Source: an uncultured Candidatus Saccharibacteria bacterium (lineage in GTDB: Bacteria; Patescibacteriota; Saccharimonadia; Saccharimonadales; Saccharimonadaceae). From it: a stretch of DNA of 5,923 bases. The position numbers and the translations under genes are program-made. Below the pieces are notes generated by a model. That model was given only the letters and a program-made list of their open reading frames with translations. It had not been told where the DNA came from and did no database searches. Positions 5,327 to 5,923 of the stretch are shown here, piece after piece (the first letter of the stretch is position 1; each line of letters begins with the position of its first letter). The stretch is taken from positions 1 to 5,923 of the forward strand of contig CAMHIH010000045.1 of assembly GCA_946185175.1 (NCBI GenBank). The letters are read 5' to 3'.

Positions 5327-5923
5327 TGGGTCAAAAAGTAAGTCCTATTAGCTACCGCCTCCAGGTCAATAAGAACTGGAGCAGCAAGTGGTTTGCTCGC
5401 AAAGCTGATTATCGCAAATGGCTTATCGAAGACACTAAAATCCGCGAAGTAATCGAGGATCGCTTCAAGAGCCGCCCAACCATCGATCGCATCAGCATCG
5501 AGCGCAGCCCAAATCTTACTACCATCACTATCCGCACCGCTAAAGCAGGTGCCGTGATCGGTAAGCAAGGCGCCGGTATCAACGAGCTCAAGAAACAGCT
5601 CGAGCAAGTTACCGACAGCCCACTTCGCATCAATGTCGAAGAAGTTAAGAAACCAGAACTCAGCGCCAAGCTCGTTGCCGAAAACATCGGTTTCCAACTT
5701 GGTAAGCGTATGAACTTCCGCCGTGCCGTTAAAATGGCCCTCGCGTCCACTATGAATGCTGGCGCTAAAGGTATCCGCGTCGAAGTATCTGGTCGTTTGA
5801 ACGGTGCTGAAATGTCCCGCCGCGAAAAGTTTATCGAAGGCTCCGTGCCTCTACATACGCTTCGCGCTGACATCGACTTCTATGTCGAGCACGCTCAGAC
5901 CATTGCTGGTATCGTAGGTGTTA
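5326..5923 (+). CDS. rpsC: 30S ribosomal protein S3 (uS3), 3' end beyond the window
   Basis: S3 is a 30S head protein at the mRNA entry channel, where with S4 and S5 it contributes to mRNA helicase activity. The visible 199 codons begin with MGQKVSPISYRLQV, the family start in which the usual His after MGQKV is Ser. A type II KH domain follows, with VIGKQGAGI and GxxG = G79-K80-Q81-G82. Then come NIGFQLGKRMNFRRAVK (120-136), GAKGIRVEVSGRLNGAE (146-162) and PLHTLRADID (175-184), all diagnostic of the C-terminal domain. The frame is open to the last base, ending just before the expected V-K-V-W-I region, so the gene is cut by the window rather than broken. The ATG overlaps the rplV stop (TAATG), with AAAGGAG 8 nt upstream. 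The next gene in a standard S10 operon would be rplP (L16). Confidence 0.97.
   Translation, partial: MGQKVSPISYRLQVNKNWSSKWFARKADYRKWLIEDTKIREVIEDRFKSRPTIDRISIERSPNLTTITIRTAKAGAVIGKQGAGINELKKQLEQVTDSPLRINVEEVKKPELSAKLVAENIGFQLGKRMNFRRAVKMALASTMNAGAKGIRVEVSGRLNGAEMSRREKFIEGSVPLHTLRADIDFYVEHAQTIAGIVGV

Noticed and set aside
5206..5873. Two overlapping minus-strand open frames (163 and 154 codons) opposite rplV/rpsC
   Set aside because: Both are mirror frames of rplV and rpsC, with compositions (Ala/Phe/Ser runs) expected from antisense reading of Lys/Ala/Glu-rich genes.
19..5923. Possible UGA-to-glycine recoding, known in some CPR lineages
   Set aside because: No in-frame TGA occurs in any of the eight genes, and glycines use GGN throughout. 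All stops seen are TAA or TAG, so the standard code suffices, although the absence of TGA stops means the window does not prove UGA is a stop.

Overview
The window looks like a chromosomal segment of a Candidate Phyla Radiation bacterium, most likely Saccharibacteria (TM7). This assignment rests on my recognition of the L2, L3 and S3 sequences: the S3 start MGQKVSPISYRLQVNKNW, the L3 loop GSIGSMYPQKVFKG and the L2 segment KSLVKSKKQQAGKNN. It is an inference, not a database result. All genes read through in the standard code. No in-frame TGA occurs in about 1,940 codons, which argues against the UGA-recoded CPR lineages (Absconditabacteria/SR1, Gracilibacteria).

Left part (19-2031, minus strand): one large gene for a predicted cytoplasmic, acidic, mostly helical protein of up to 670 residues that I do not recognise. 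It has a striking Asp/Trp-rich N-terminal segment. Its start region has no Shine-Dalgarno sequence, and a TATACT -10-like box lies exactly where it would give a leaderless mRNA beginning at the second in-frame ATG (2013). Only 18 bases lie beyond its stop at the left edge, and they hold nothing I can identify.

Middle (2032-2216): a divergent regulatory region. It carries a near-consensus promoter for the ribosomal protein operon (TTGACA, 18-nt spacer, TGC-TAAAAT). A perfect 6+6 palindrome overlaps the -35 box. Downstream is a leader of about 100 nt that can fold into a long-range bulged stem, a candidate autoregulatory element.

Right part (2217-5923, plus strand): the S10 ribosomal protein operon in the order rplC-rplD-rplW-rplB-rpsS-rplV-rpsC (L3, L4, L23, L2, S19, L22, S3), with rpsC cut by the window edge. 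The genes are packed with junctions running from 1-nt TAATG overlaps to 3-nt gaps. In every case the Shine-Dalgarno of the next gene lies in the last codons of the gene before it. The usual first gene, rpsJ (S10), is absent from the head of the operon. The products are core components of the ribosome: L3, L4 and L2 organise the 50S interior and peptidyl-transferase surroundings, L4/L22/L23 line the exit tunnel, and S19/S3 belong to the 30S head. Several carry charged C-terminal tails beyond the usual family length.

I see no tRNA, rRNA, CRISPR array, insertion sequence or intrinsic terminator. The part least explained by known biology is the divergent unknown gene and the shared promoter/leader region.
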